From Verrucomicrobiota bacterium (lineage in GTDB: Bacteria > Verrucomicrobiota > Verrucomicrobiia > Verrucomicrobiales > Akkermansiaceae): a DNA stretch of 38,879 nt. The stretch lies in contig JAPLUI010000278.1 of assembly GCA_026397725.1 (NCBI GenBank), forward strand, positions 1 to 38,879. Direction: 5' to 3'. This document shows positions 7,202-19,200 of the stretch, in pieces. Numbering within the stretch: position 1 is the stretch's first letter; every line of letters starts with the position of its first letter. The notes beneath the pieces were generated by a model. That model saw only the letters and a program-made list of their open reading frames with translations. It was not told the DNA's origin and ran no database searches. Position numbers and translations under genes: made by a program.

Positions 7202-10200
7202 ATGGCTACCCCCCAACCTCGGTTCCCCGCAATCCTCCGTCGCCTCACCGCGCTGGGGGTCATCGCCGCCGCGCTTTGCGCCAGCGCGCAGGTGCCGGAT
7301 ACGCTCAAGCACACGATCTTGCCGCCACCGGTCGGCACGCAAAGTGGCGCGGGACTCGGCAGCAGCGTGGCGGTGGATGGTGGCTTCGTCGTCTGCGGCG
7401 CTCCATTGGATGACACCGGCGCGACGGATGCCGGGGTGGTCAAGGTGTTCGACTCAACGACAGGCGTCTTGCGGTTCGTGCTGCCCAACCCCAGCCCGAC
7501 GGACAATGACCAGTTCGGTCTCTCCGTGGCCATCTCCGGCACGCGGGTGGTGGTGGGGGCGCCACTCGACGATTCCGGCGCAGTTGACGCGGGATGTGCG
7601 TATGTTTATGAACTGAGTAGCGGGACGCCGACCGTCCCGGTATTCACGTTGAACAAGCCAAGCCCGGTTGCGGATGACGAGTTCGGCTATTCCGTGGCTA
7701 TTTCCGGCACACGGGTGGTGGTGGGGGCGCCTTGGAACGATTCGGGCGCAACCGACGCCGGCGGGGCTTATGTATATGATCTCAGCAGCGGGACGCCCAC
7801 AGTTCCAGTGGCCACCCTGACCAACCCGGCCCCGGGTCCGGGTGACTGGTTCGGTTGGTCGGTGGGAATCTCCGGCACGCGGGTGGTGGTGGCTGCCCGG
7901 TTGGACGACACGGGAGCAATTGATGCCGGAAGCGCTTACGTCTTTGATATCAACAGCGGGACGCCCAATGTGCCGGTGGCCACGTTGAACAATCCCACCC
8001 CGGCGATGAGCGACTACTTTGCCGTCTCGGTGGCCATCTCCGGCACCCGCGTGATCGTGGGGGCGAATAACGACGATACCGGAGCAAATAATGCGGGTAG
8101 TGCCTACATTTACGAGATGGCTGGCGCTTCGCCCTCAGTGCCAGTGGTCACGTTGAACAACCCCAGTCCAAGTGCCGGTGACGGCTTTGGCAACTCAGTG
8201 GCCATATCGGGCACCCGGGTTGTGGTAGGGGCGATCAACGACGACACCGGAGCTACCGACGCGGGCAGTACTTATGTATACGACGTCAGCAGCGGCACAC
8301 CCACCGTGCCAGTGGCCACGCTGAACAATCCCAGTCCGGCGGCGGGCGATTCCTTCGGCTTGGCAGTCGCCATCTCCGACATGCAGGTCGTGGTGGGGGC
8401 TAACCTTGATGACGCTGGAGCCACCGACGCCGGAAGCGCGTATGTCTATAATTTCAGCAGCGGGACGCCCACCGTTCCAGTGGCTACCCTCAATAACTCC
8501 GGCCCGGTGGCGGGCGACAACTTCGGCAACTCGGTGGCTGTTTCCGGCAGGTGGATGGTGGTAGGTGCGTATCGAGACGATACAGGGGGCACGGACTCTG
8601 GAAGTGCGTATGTGTATGATCTCAGCAGCACCACCCCAACAGTGCCCGTGCTCACCTTGCCCAATCCCGCCCACGCTCCGGGCGACCAGTTCGGTTACTC
8701 AGTGGCCATCTCCGGCACGCGGGTGGTCGTCGGGGCTTGGCTGGACGATACCGTAGCAAACGACGCGGGAAGTGCCTATGTCTATGACCTCGCCAGTGGA
8801 ACTCCCACAGTGCCCGTGGCCACTCTGAACAAGCCGGGTCCGGCGGCCGGTGACTACTTTGGCTATTCGGTGGCCATTTCCGGTACGAAGGTGGTTGTGG
8901 CAGCCGTATGGGATGACACTGGTGCCACCAACACGGGGAGTGCCTATATCTATGACCTCGAAAGCGTGACACCCACAATCCCCGTTGTCACGCTCCACAA
9001 CCCTCATCCGGGACCAACTGAGGATTTCGGCACCTCGGTGGCCATCTCTGGCACTCGCGTCGTAGTCTCTGCTCGACTTGACGACACGGGAGCCGCTGAC
9101 GCCGGTAGCGTCTATGTGTATGACCTCGGCAGCGGGACGCCCACGGTGCCGATCGCCACGCTGAACAATCCGAGAGCGGCGATGAGCGACTACTTCGGCG
9201 TCTCGGTGGCCATCTTCGGCACGCGGGTAGTCGTTGGGGCGAACGGGGACGACACGGGAGCCAGTAACGCGGGGAGTGCCTACGTTTACGACATGACTGG
9301 TAGCACGCCCACCGTGCCAGTGGTTACGTTGAACAACCCCAGTCCAAGTGACGGTGACGGCTTTGGCCACTCGGTGGCCATATCGGGCACCCGGGTTGTG
9401 GTGGGGGCTCCCTGGGACGATACCGGAGCATCTGACTCGGGGTGTGCGTATGTTTATGACCTCAGCAGCGGGACACCCACGGTACCCATCGCCTCACTGA
9501 ATAATCCCAGTCCGGCGGGGGGGGACTGCTTCGGCTACTCGGTGGCCATTGACGAATTCACCGTTGCCATCGGCACGCCCTATGATGACACCGTCATGAC
9601 CGACAAAGGTGCCGTATATGTTTACGGCCCATCGCAGTGGGATGTGGACGCGGGTTTCACCCCGCTCGCCGACAGCGATGTCTCCGCTGCCGCGATGCAA
9701 GCGGATGGCAAGCTGCTCATCGGCGGCGGTTTCTCGGACATTGATGGGGTGGCGCGCAATTACGTGGCCCGGCTCAATGGCGATGGCACGCTCGATGCCG
9801 ATTTCAATCCTGATGCGGATTTCATGGTGTCCAGCATCGCCGTGCAGAACGACGGCAAGGTCCTGATCGGCGGAGCCTTTAACAACGTGGGAGGTGTTAT
9901 GCGCAACTACCTCGCCCGGTTGGATTCCAGCGGCAGCGTTGATGGCGGATTCAATCCCGATCTCGATTACGTGGTTTCCAGCATGCTCATTCAAGCCGAT
10001 GGCAAGATCGTCATTGGCGGCAGTTTCACGGCGGTGGGTGGAGTCACGCGAAATCGGGTGGCACGGCTCTTAACAGATGGGACGCTCGATTCGGGTTTCA
10101 ATCCTGAGGTGGATGGCGACGTGTTATCCTTGGCGCTGCAAGGAGATGGGAAAATCCTCGTGGGTGGCAATTTCACCGCCGTGGGTGGCGTGGCCCGCAA

Positions 10201-13200
10201 TGGCATTGCCCGGCTGAATGCGAATGGCTCGGTGGATACCGGCTTCAATCCCAACGCCAACCTGGATGTGATGAGCATGGCGGTGCAGGTGGATGGCAAG
10301 CTCGTGATCGGTGGTGCCTTCACCACGGTGGGTGGCGTCGCCCGCAACCACTGCGCCCGCTTGAATGGCGATGGCTCGCTCGATCTGACCTTCAATCCCA
10401 ACGTGGATGACAACGTCGTCAGCACCGCTATCCGCGTGGACGGAAGCATCGTGATCGGTGGTTCGTTTAACTCGGTCGGCGGCACGACGCGCCATGGCGT
10501 GGCGAGATTGAGTGCGAGTGGCAGCCTGGACAGCGGGTTTGCGCCGAGCGCCGACGACGCGGTGACCAGCGTCATGATCGACGGTGATGGCAGGATCGTG
10601 TTGGGCGGATATTTCACGATGATCGATGGCATCCCACGGAGTCACTTCGCCCGCTTGACGACGGATGCCAGCACGCAAAGCCTGACGGTGCCGGATCTGA
10701 GCCAAGTGCGGTGGCTGCGGGGAGGCTCAGCTCCCGAGGCGGGCTATGTCTCGTTTGATCTTTCCACCAATGGTGGTGCCACCTGGTCATTGTTAGGTGC
10801 CGGAACACGCACGGTCGGCGGTTGGGAGTTGACCGGATTGAGTTTGCCGGTGAGCGGCCAAGTCCGGGCGCGGGCGCGGACGGCGGGCGGGCAGGGCAAT
10901 GGGTCGAGCGGGCTGTTGGAGTCGGTGACATCATTCAGCTATTTGAATGTGAATGCCGAGGCGGTGAGTGTGGCGTTGCAAGCGGATGGCAAGACCGTGG
11001 TCGGCGGCCGCTTCACCAACGTCGGCACGACGGCACGCAACCGCATCGCGAGGTTCAACTCTAACGGAACTCTGGATGCCGGTTTCAACCCGGACGCGAA
11101 CAATGCGGTATTGGGCACCGCCGTGCAACCCGACGGCAAGATCGTGATCGGCGGCAGTTTCACCACTGTGGGCGGGGTGCCCCGCAATTCCATCGCCAGG
11201 CTCAATGCGGACGGCACCGTTGAAACGGCGTTCAATCCGGGAGCGAACGCGGCGGTCAACAGCATTGGCTTGCAGACGGATGGCAAGATCGTGTTAGGCG
11301 GCAGCTTCATCAACGCCGGTGGTTCCACGCGCAACCGCTGCGCCCGCCTGAACGCCACCGGCACGCTGGACACCGGCTTCAATCCCAATGTCAACGGCGC
11401 GGTCAACAGCGTGGCGATCCAACCGGATGGCAAGATTCTGTTAGGCGGAGCCTTCACTTCAGTTGGCTCCACCCGCAACGGCATCGCCAGGCTCAACGCC
11501 AACGGCAGCCTGGAGGCCTTCAACCCCAACGTGACCGGCGGCAGCGTGTCCTGCCTCGCGCTCCAAGCGGATGGGAGAATCCTGTTGGGTGGGAGTTTCA
11601 CCACCGTGGGCGGCACCGCCCGCAACCGCCTCGCCCGCGTCAACGCCGACGGATCGTTAGATGCCACCTTCAATCCCAACGCGGATGGCACCGTCACCAG
11701 CATGGTCGTCCAGACGGATGGCAAGATCCTCATCGGTGGCTCGTTCACGACCCTTGGCGCAACCCCGCGCGGCCGCCTCGCCCGCTTGCTGGCCGATGGC
11801 ACGGTGGATACCACATTCGCCGCCGATGCCGATAACTCCATTTCCTGCCTCGCCCTGAAAGCGGACGGCAAGTTACTCGTCGGCGGTACCTTCACCGCGA
11901 TCGCCGGCTCATCCATCAGTTACCTGGCATTGCTCAGCAACGATCCCGCCACGACCGTCCTAACAGTACCGGATTACACCCGCGTCCAATGGCTGCGCGG
12001 CGGCACCTCACCCGAAACCCAACAAGTCACCTTCGAACTCTCCACCGACGGCGGTACCGTGTGGTCGTCATTGGGTGTCAACACGCGGATCGCCGGCGGC
12101 TGGGAAAAAACCGGCCTCGATCTAAGCGGCAGCGGCCTGGTCCGCGCCCGCGCCCGGACTCGCGGCGGACAATTCGGCGGATCGTCCGGGCTGGTGGAAA
12201 CCGTCACCAGTTATACCGGCTTCGTCCCGGAGATCGCCGTCGAACAACCCTCCGGCACCAACATCGCCGACGGCGGCAGCAAGAACTTCGGCAATGTGGT
12301 GATTGGCAGCAATGCCAGTCTGACCTTCACCATCCTCAACAGCGGACTCTATCCTCTAACGGGTCTCGGCATCACCATCGACGGAACTAACAGCAGCGAC
12401 TTCACGGTCACAGCCAGCCCGACGGCACCGGTTGTCGGCGGTGGTAGCACGACGCTTACGGTTCGTTTTGCACCGACGGGCACCGGATCTCGCGCCGCAG
12501 CTTTGCACGTCGTGAGCAATGATGCGGATGAGAATCCGTTTGACATTATCTTGAACGGCACCGGCATAACTGCGGGATTTATGGATCCGACATTCGATCC
12601 CAATGTTGCTGGAACCTATGTAAACGGAACGGCCGTTCAATCCGACGGAAAGATTCTGATTGTGGGGAATTTCACGAGTGTGGGTGGTCTGCCGCGAAGT
12701 AATCTCGCGCGTCTCAATACGGACGGCACTGTGGACACAAGTGCCACTTTCAATGCACCGACTAATGTGAATGGCCAGATCCTTTGCATTGCCGTCCAAA
12801 ATGACGGAAGGATTGTCGTGGGAGGCACGTTCACTTCGATTAGCGGCCTTACGCGGAACCGCATCGCGAGATTGAATTCAGATGGGACAGTGGAATCGAC
12901 CAGCACTTTCAACCCAGGTTCAGGAATTGGCGGCGGCGCAGGCGGTGGTATCGGCGGTGTATCATGCCTAGCTATTCAGCCTGACGGAAAGATTCTGGTT
13001 GCGGGTGACTTTACCAGCGTCAGTGGCCAGACGCGAACGGGAATAGCCCGGCTAAATCCTGACGGTTCTTTGGAAAGTATCGACACTTTCAACTGTTCTA
13101 CCGACGGTTCATATCCCGAGGTTTTATGTGTCGCAGTGCAACCCGATGGAAAAATTGTGCTGGCCGGTAACTTCACCACGGTGAACGGGCAGACCCGCAG

Positions 13201-16200
13201 TAAGATCGCGCGTATACTTCACGACGGGGCATTGGAGGGCAGTGGAACCTTTACCCCGTCTATCTTCACTCACATCGTCGGGCAAGGGGACGGATTGGGA
13301 TACATTACCAGCGCGTTGATTCAACGGGATGGGAAAATCGTTATCGGAGGCAAGTTTGTTAGTGTCAACGGGCAGCCACGGAGCCGCATCGCTCGATTGA
13401 ACTCTGACGGAACTCTTGAGAGCCTTTCCACCTTCAATCCAGGGACGGGGCTGAATGATTCTGTGAATTCCGAAGTGTTGAGTATGGCGTTGCAGGCCGA
13501 TGGCAGGATACTGGTAAGCGGGGAATTCACTGCTGTGAATGGCGAGGCACGCGGACGGATTGCACGGCTCGAGCCAAATGGGAATCTAGAAGGCACTATG
13601 ACTTTTGACGCGGGCACGGGAACAAACAATGTCGCCAAGAGTGTCGCAGTTCGGCCAGATGGGCGGATCTTGCTGGCTGGTGGTTTTACGGCTTTCAATG
13701 GTGCAGCCCGCAACTGCATTGCACAACTAGCCAATGGTGCAGCAACTCAGATCATCACAGTTCCAAACAGTGCTCGGGTGCAGTGGTTACGCTCAGGTTC
13801 TGCTCCAGAACTGGCGGCGGTTACCTTCGATCTCTCTACCGATGGCGGTTCCAGTTGGATTCCGCTTGGTTCAGGGGCAGGATTCAGTGGCGGGTGGGAA
13901 TCAACCGGCTTGAACCTGCCTCCTTCTGGCACAATCCGCACGCGAGGCAGTTCCTCGGGGGGGTACCTAAATGGCAGCTCCGGGGCTATTGAACAAGCCA
14001 CTCCGTTCACAGTCACTCCCAATCCCGACATCGTCGTCGAGCAACCTGCCGGCAACAACATTGCCGATGGCGGCAGCGTGTCGTTTGGCAGCGCGGTCGT
14101 GGCCAACAGCGCCACCCGCACCTTCACCATCAAGAACCCCGGCTATGCCAGTCTGACCGGACTGGGAATCACCATCGATGGAGCTAACAGCAGCGACTTC
14201 ACGATCACCGCCAGTCCCTCCGCACCCGTGGCCAGCGGTGGGGGTAGCACAGCATTCACGGTGCAGTTCACCCCGGCAGGTTCCGGAGCGCGCACCGCGG
14301 CGTTGCACATTGCCAGCAATGATCCTGATGAGAGCCCGTTCGACATCACGCTGAGCGGCACCGGACAGCCAGCGGGCACGGTGGACCCGACGTTCGACCC
14401 GAATGTGCCCGGCACCTATGTTCTGACCAGCACCGTGCAGCCGGACGGAAAGATTCTGCTGGGAGGAATCTTTGGCAGCGTGAACGGTCTGCCACGCAAC
14501 GGCATCGCCCGGCTTTATGCGGACGGCACAGTGGAAAGCACGGCCACCTTCAATCCCGGTTCTGGTGCCAGCGGAGAGGTTTACAATGTTCAGGTTATGA
14601 GTATCGCCGTGCAGCCGAACGGGAGGATTCTGCTGGGAGGAACCTTCACCGGATTTGACGGTCAGCCCCGTGGTCGCATCGCACGACTGCATGCCAACGG
14701 CACCCTGGAGAGCGCTGCTTCGTTCAACCCTGGTAGTGGCGCAAACGGCGATGTCTATTGCGTGGCATTGCAGCCTGACGGGAAAATACTGCTAGGCGGC
14801 GATTTCACTTCCATTAATGGCCAGCCGCGCAAGCGCATTGCGCGGCTCAACGCTGACGGCAGCTTGGAGGGCACCGCCACGTTCAACCCCGGCACCGGCG
14901 CAGACAATAGTGTGTTCAACTTCGCGGTGCAGCCGGACGGCAAAATCGTCGTAGCCGGCATCTTTGGCACGGTGAACGGTCAGCCGCGCGGTGGCATCGC
15001 CCGGCTCAATGCTGACGGCAGCCTGGAAAGCACCGCCACGTTCAATCCCGGCACCGGCGCTAGCGGCGTTTATTGCATGGCACTGCAAGCAGACGGAAAG
15101 ATTCTGCTTGGGGGGGGCTTTGGCAGCGTCAACGGGCAGACGCGCAACGGCATTGCGAGGCTCAATGCCGACGGCAGCGTGGAAAGCACCGCCACCTTCA
15201 ATGCTGGTCTTGGAACCGATGCCCTGGTCATCACGATGGCCGTCCAAGCCGATGGCAAGATCTTGCTGGGCGGCAATTTCACAACCGTTCATGGCGTGGC
15301 TCGCAACTACATTGCCCGGCTGAGTGCCGATGGGACTCTGGAGAACTCGGCTACGTTTAACGCAGGCACGAATGGGCAAACCCGGAGTCTGGCATTGCAG
15401 GCGGACGGGCAGATTCTGGTCGGAGGTCTTTTCACAGCGGTCAACGGGACGGCGCGCAACAACTTTGCCCGCCTCAACAACTACGGGGCGACTCAGTCGC
15501 TGACCGCAACCAGCAGTACAGAGGTGCAATGGATACGCGGTGGAGCTGTGCCGGAAGTGACCGGAGTGACTTTTGAGTTGTCCACCGACGGCGGCTTGAA
15601 TTGGAATCCGCTCGGCACTGGTTTGCCGGTCGCCGGAGGTTGGGGGCGCAGCGGGTTGAACCTCCCCGCCATCGGCTCGCTGCGCGCCCGCGGACGCGCC
15701 GCCTCGGGCTATGGAAATGGCAGTACCGGCCTCGTTGAGCAGGTGGTCCCGTTTAGTGTGACACCGTCTCCTGAAATTGTCGTTGAGCAGCCAGCGGGCG
15801 CAAGCCTCGTGGATGGAGACATTGTCTCTTACGGTCCCGTGGCAGTCGGGTCGAATGCCAGTCGCACCTTTACTGTGAAGAACATCGGCTATGGCGTGCT
15901 TACCGGGCTGGGAATCACGATCAACGGCCCGGATGCGGGAATGTTTAATGTCACATCGGGTCCAACGGCACCTCTCAACGGCCCTGGAGGCAGCACAACT
16001 TTTACCGTGCAGTTTGCCCATGCTATTTCGGGGACTAGGACTGCGGCGCTGCATATCGCGAGCAATGACGCCGACGAGAACCCATTCGACATCACTCTCA
16101 GCGGGAGGAACTTCTCAACAAACGCGGATCTGTCGGGTTTGGCGTTGAGCACAGCCTCGCTCAGTCCGACATTTTCCGCAACCACCACCAGCTACACGGC

Positions 16201-19200
16201 AACCGTCCCATACGGGACGTTTGGCATTTCCGTCGCCCCGATCGCGGTTGACGCGAATGCAAGCATCACGGTGAACGGTGTCCCCGTGACTTCGGGGTCG
16301 TCATCTGGCATCATCAATCTGAATACCGGCAGCAATCTCATTACGACGGTGGTCACCGCAGAAGACGGGACGACCACGCGGACTTACTCCACCACGATCA
16401 CCCGGACGGTTTCTGTGCCTGGCACGGTGGACCCGACGTTCGACCCGAATGTGCCTGGCACCTATGTTCTGACCAGCACCGTGCAGCCGGACGGAAAGAT
16501 TCTGCTGGGAGGAATCTTTGGCAGCGTGAACGGTCTGCCACGCAACGGCATCGCCCGGCTCGATGCGGACGGCACAGTGGAAAGCACGGCCACCTTCAAT
16601 CCCGGCTCTGGTGCCAGCGGAGAGGTTTACAATGTTCAGGTCATGAGCATCGCCGTGCAGCCGGACGGGAGGATTCTGCTGGGAGGAACCTTCACCGGAT
16701 TTGACGGTCAGCCTCGTGGTCGCATCGCACGACTGCATGCCAACGGCACGCTGGAGAGCGCTGCTTCGTTCAACCCTGGTAGTGGCGCAAACGGCGATGT
16801 CTATTGCGTGGCATTGCAGCCAGACGGGAAAATACTTTTAGGCGGCGATTTCACTTCCATTAATGGCCAGCCGCGCAACCACATTGCACGGCTCAACGCT
16901 GACGGCAGCTTGGAGGGCACCGCCACGTTCAACCCCGGCACCGGCGCAGACAATAGTGTGTTCAACTTCGCGGTGCAGCCGGATGGCAAAATCGTCGTAG
17001 CCGGCATCTTTGGCACGGTGAACGGTCAGCCGCGCAGTGGCATTGCCCGGCTCAATGCTGACGGCAGCCTGGAAACCACCGCCACGTTCAATCCCGGCAC
17101 CGGCGCTAGTGGCGTCTATTGCATGGCACTGCAAGCAGACGGAAAGATTCTGCTTGGGGGTGGCTTTAGCAGCGTCAACGGGCAGACGCGCAATGGCATC
17201 GCGCGGCTCAATGCAGACGGCAGCGTTGAAAGCACCGACAGCTTCTATGCCGGCCCTGGTCTTGGAGCCGATGCCCCGGTCTACAGTCTGGCGGTGCAGG
17301 CCGACGGCAAGATTCTGCTAGTCGGCAATTTCACGAGCGTTCACGGCCTCACGCGCAACTACATTGCCCGGTTGAATGCTGATGGAACGTTGGAGAACTC
17401 GGCAACATTCAACGTGGGCACCGGTACGAATGGGCAAACCCGAAGTCTGGCATTGCAGGCGGACGGGCAGATTCTGGTCGGAGGACTTTTCACTGCCGTC
17501 AACGGCACCGCGCGTAACAACTTTGCCCGTCTCGCCAACAACGGTGCAACCCAGTCTCTCATCTCGACCAACAGTGCGCAAGTGCAGTGGACGCGCGGCG
17601 GAGCGGCACCGGAAGTGGAGGGGGTGAGTTTTGAGTTTTCCACTGATAGCGGTTTGAATTGGAATCCGCTGGGTGCCGGTTCGCGGATCACAGGAGGCTG
17701 GGGACGCACCGGTTTGAACCTCCCCGCCATCGGCTCGCTTCGCGCCCGTGGACGCGCCGCCTCGGGCTATTGCAATGGCAGCTCCGGCCTTATCGAGCAG
17801 GTGCAGAGCTTCGCCAATCCGCCGCTGGTTGTCACGAGTGCGGCTGGCAATTTGACAATCACTGGTGCCAGTTTGAATGCATTGGTAACACCGAACGGCA
17901 GCGCTACCACGTATTTCGAATATGGTCTAACAGACTCCTACGGAAGCACCACGGCCGTGCAGAATGTTGCCGGCGCGGTGCCGTTGAATGTGACGGCGGC
18001 GGTCACCGGGCTTGCTGCCAACACAAGTTATCATTATCGGGTTGTTGCGACGAATGCTGCGGGGACGGTATATGGGGAGGATGTTCCATTTGACACATTG
18101 CCCGATCCGCCAACTGCAGTAACCGCTAACGCTCTTGCCATCACCAGTTCGTCCGCCACCTTGGTTGGCGCGGTGAATCCGCTCAACCGGGCGACCCAAG
18201 TTCATTTCGAATACGGCTTCACCACGCTGTACGGGAACTCCACGCCGATCCAGAACCAAGCCGCAGGCAACAGCGTGGTGGAAGTTACCGCGACCATCAC
18301 CGGCTTGGTTGCCAACGCGACCTATCACTACCGGATCGTGGCGACCAATTCCGGCGGAACAGGTTATGGGTTGGATGTTCCATTCGTGGCCACCAACGAC
18401 GGCACACCCACCGCCAAGCCCTCGGTCACCACCGGCGGAGTGACTGACGTGACGACGACGACGGCGACTCTGTTAGGCACGGTCAATCCCAATGGCGGCA
18501 TTACCAATGCGTTTTTCGAATATGGCACGACGAAGTTGTTAGGCAGCGTGTCGTCCGCGCTGGGGGTGGGCAACGGGGTGGTGCCGGCGAATTTGTTCTG
18601 GGCCCTGAGCCGACTGGAGCCCGGCACCACCTATTATTACCGTCTGGCGGCGGATAACAGCCTGGGGATCACGCGGGGGTCGATCCTCCTGCATTTCAAG
18701 ACCCGCTTCCTGCCGCCCGTGGTCACCACGGGCAGCGCCTCGGCTCTGACGACCACCAGTGTCCGGGTGCACGGCACAGTGCGGGCCAGCGGCGCATCCA
18801 CGCGGGTGTTCTTCGAATCCGGGACCGATGGCATCAATTTTCCTAACAGAATAGATGCGACCCCTGCAACGGTGACGGGTGACACGGAGACGGCGGCAAG
18901 CGCTGATCTAACAAACCTGCAAGGTGGCGTGACCTATTACTATCGGATTCGTGCGGAGAGTGAGGGTGGTGCGCCAGCCGGTGACAGCGTGGCCTTCACA
19001 CCTGACATTCTGTCCGGGCTCACGCAGGTGTTTCCCCTGGCCCCGCCGCCGGCATCCGGCAGGGTGACGGTCACTCTCACACCATCGGGCATCGCCTCCG
19101 GCTGGCGCTTTGCGGGCGAACAACAATGGCGCGCGTCGGGAGTGGAGGTCAGCGGCTTGACCACCAGCGACCGGGTGATCGAGTGCATGCCGGTGAATGA

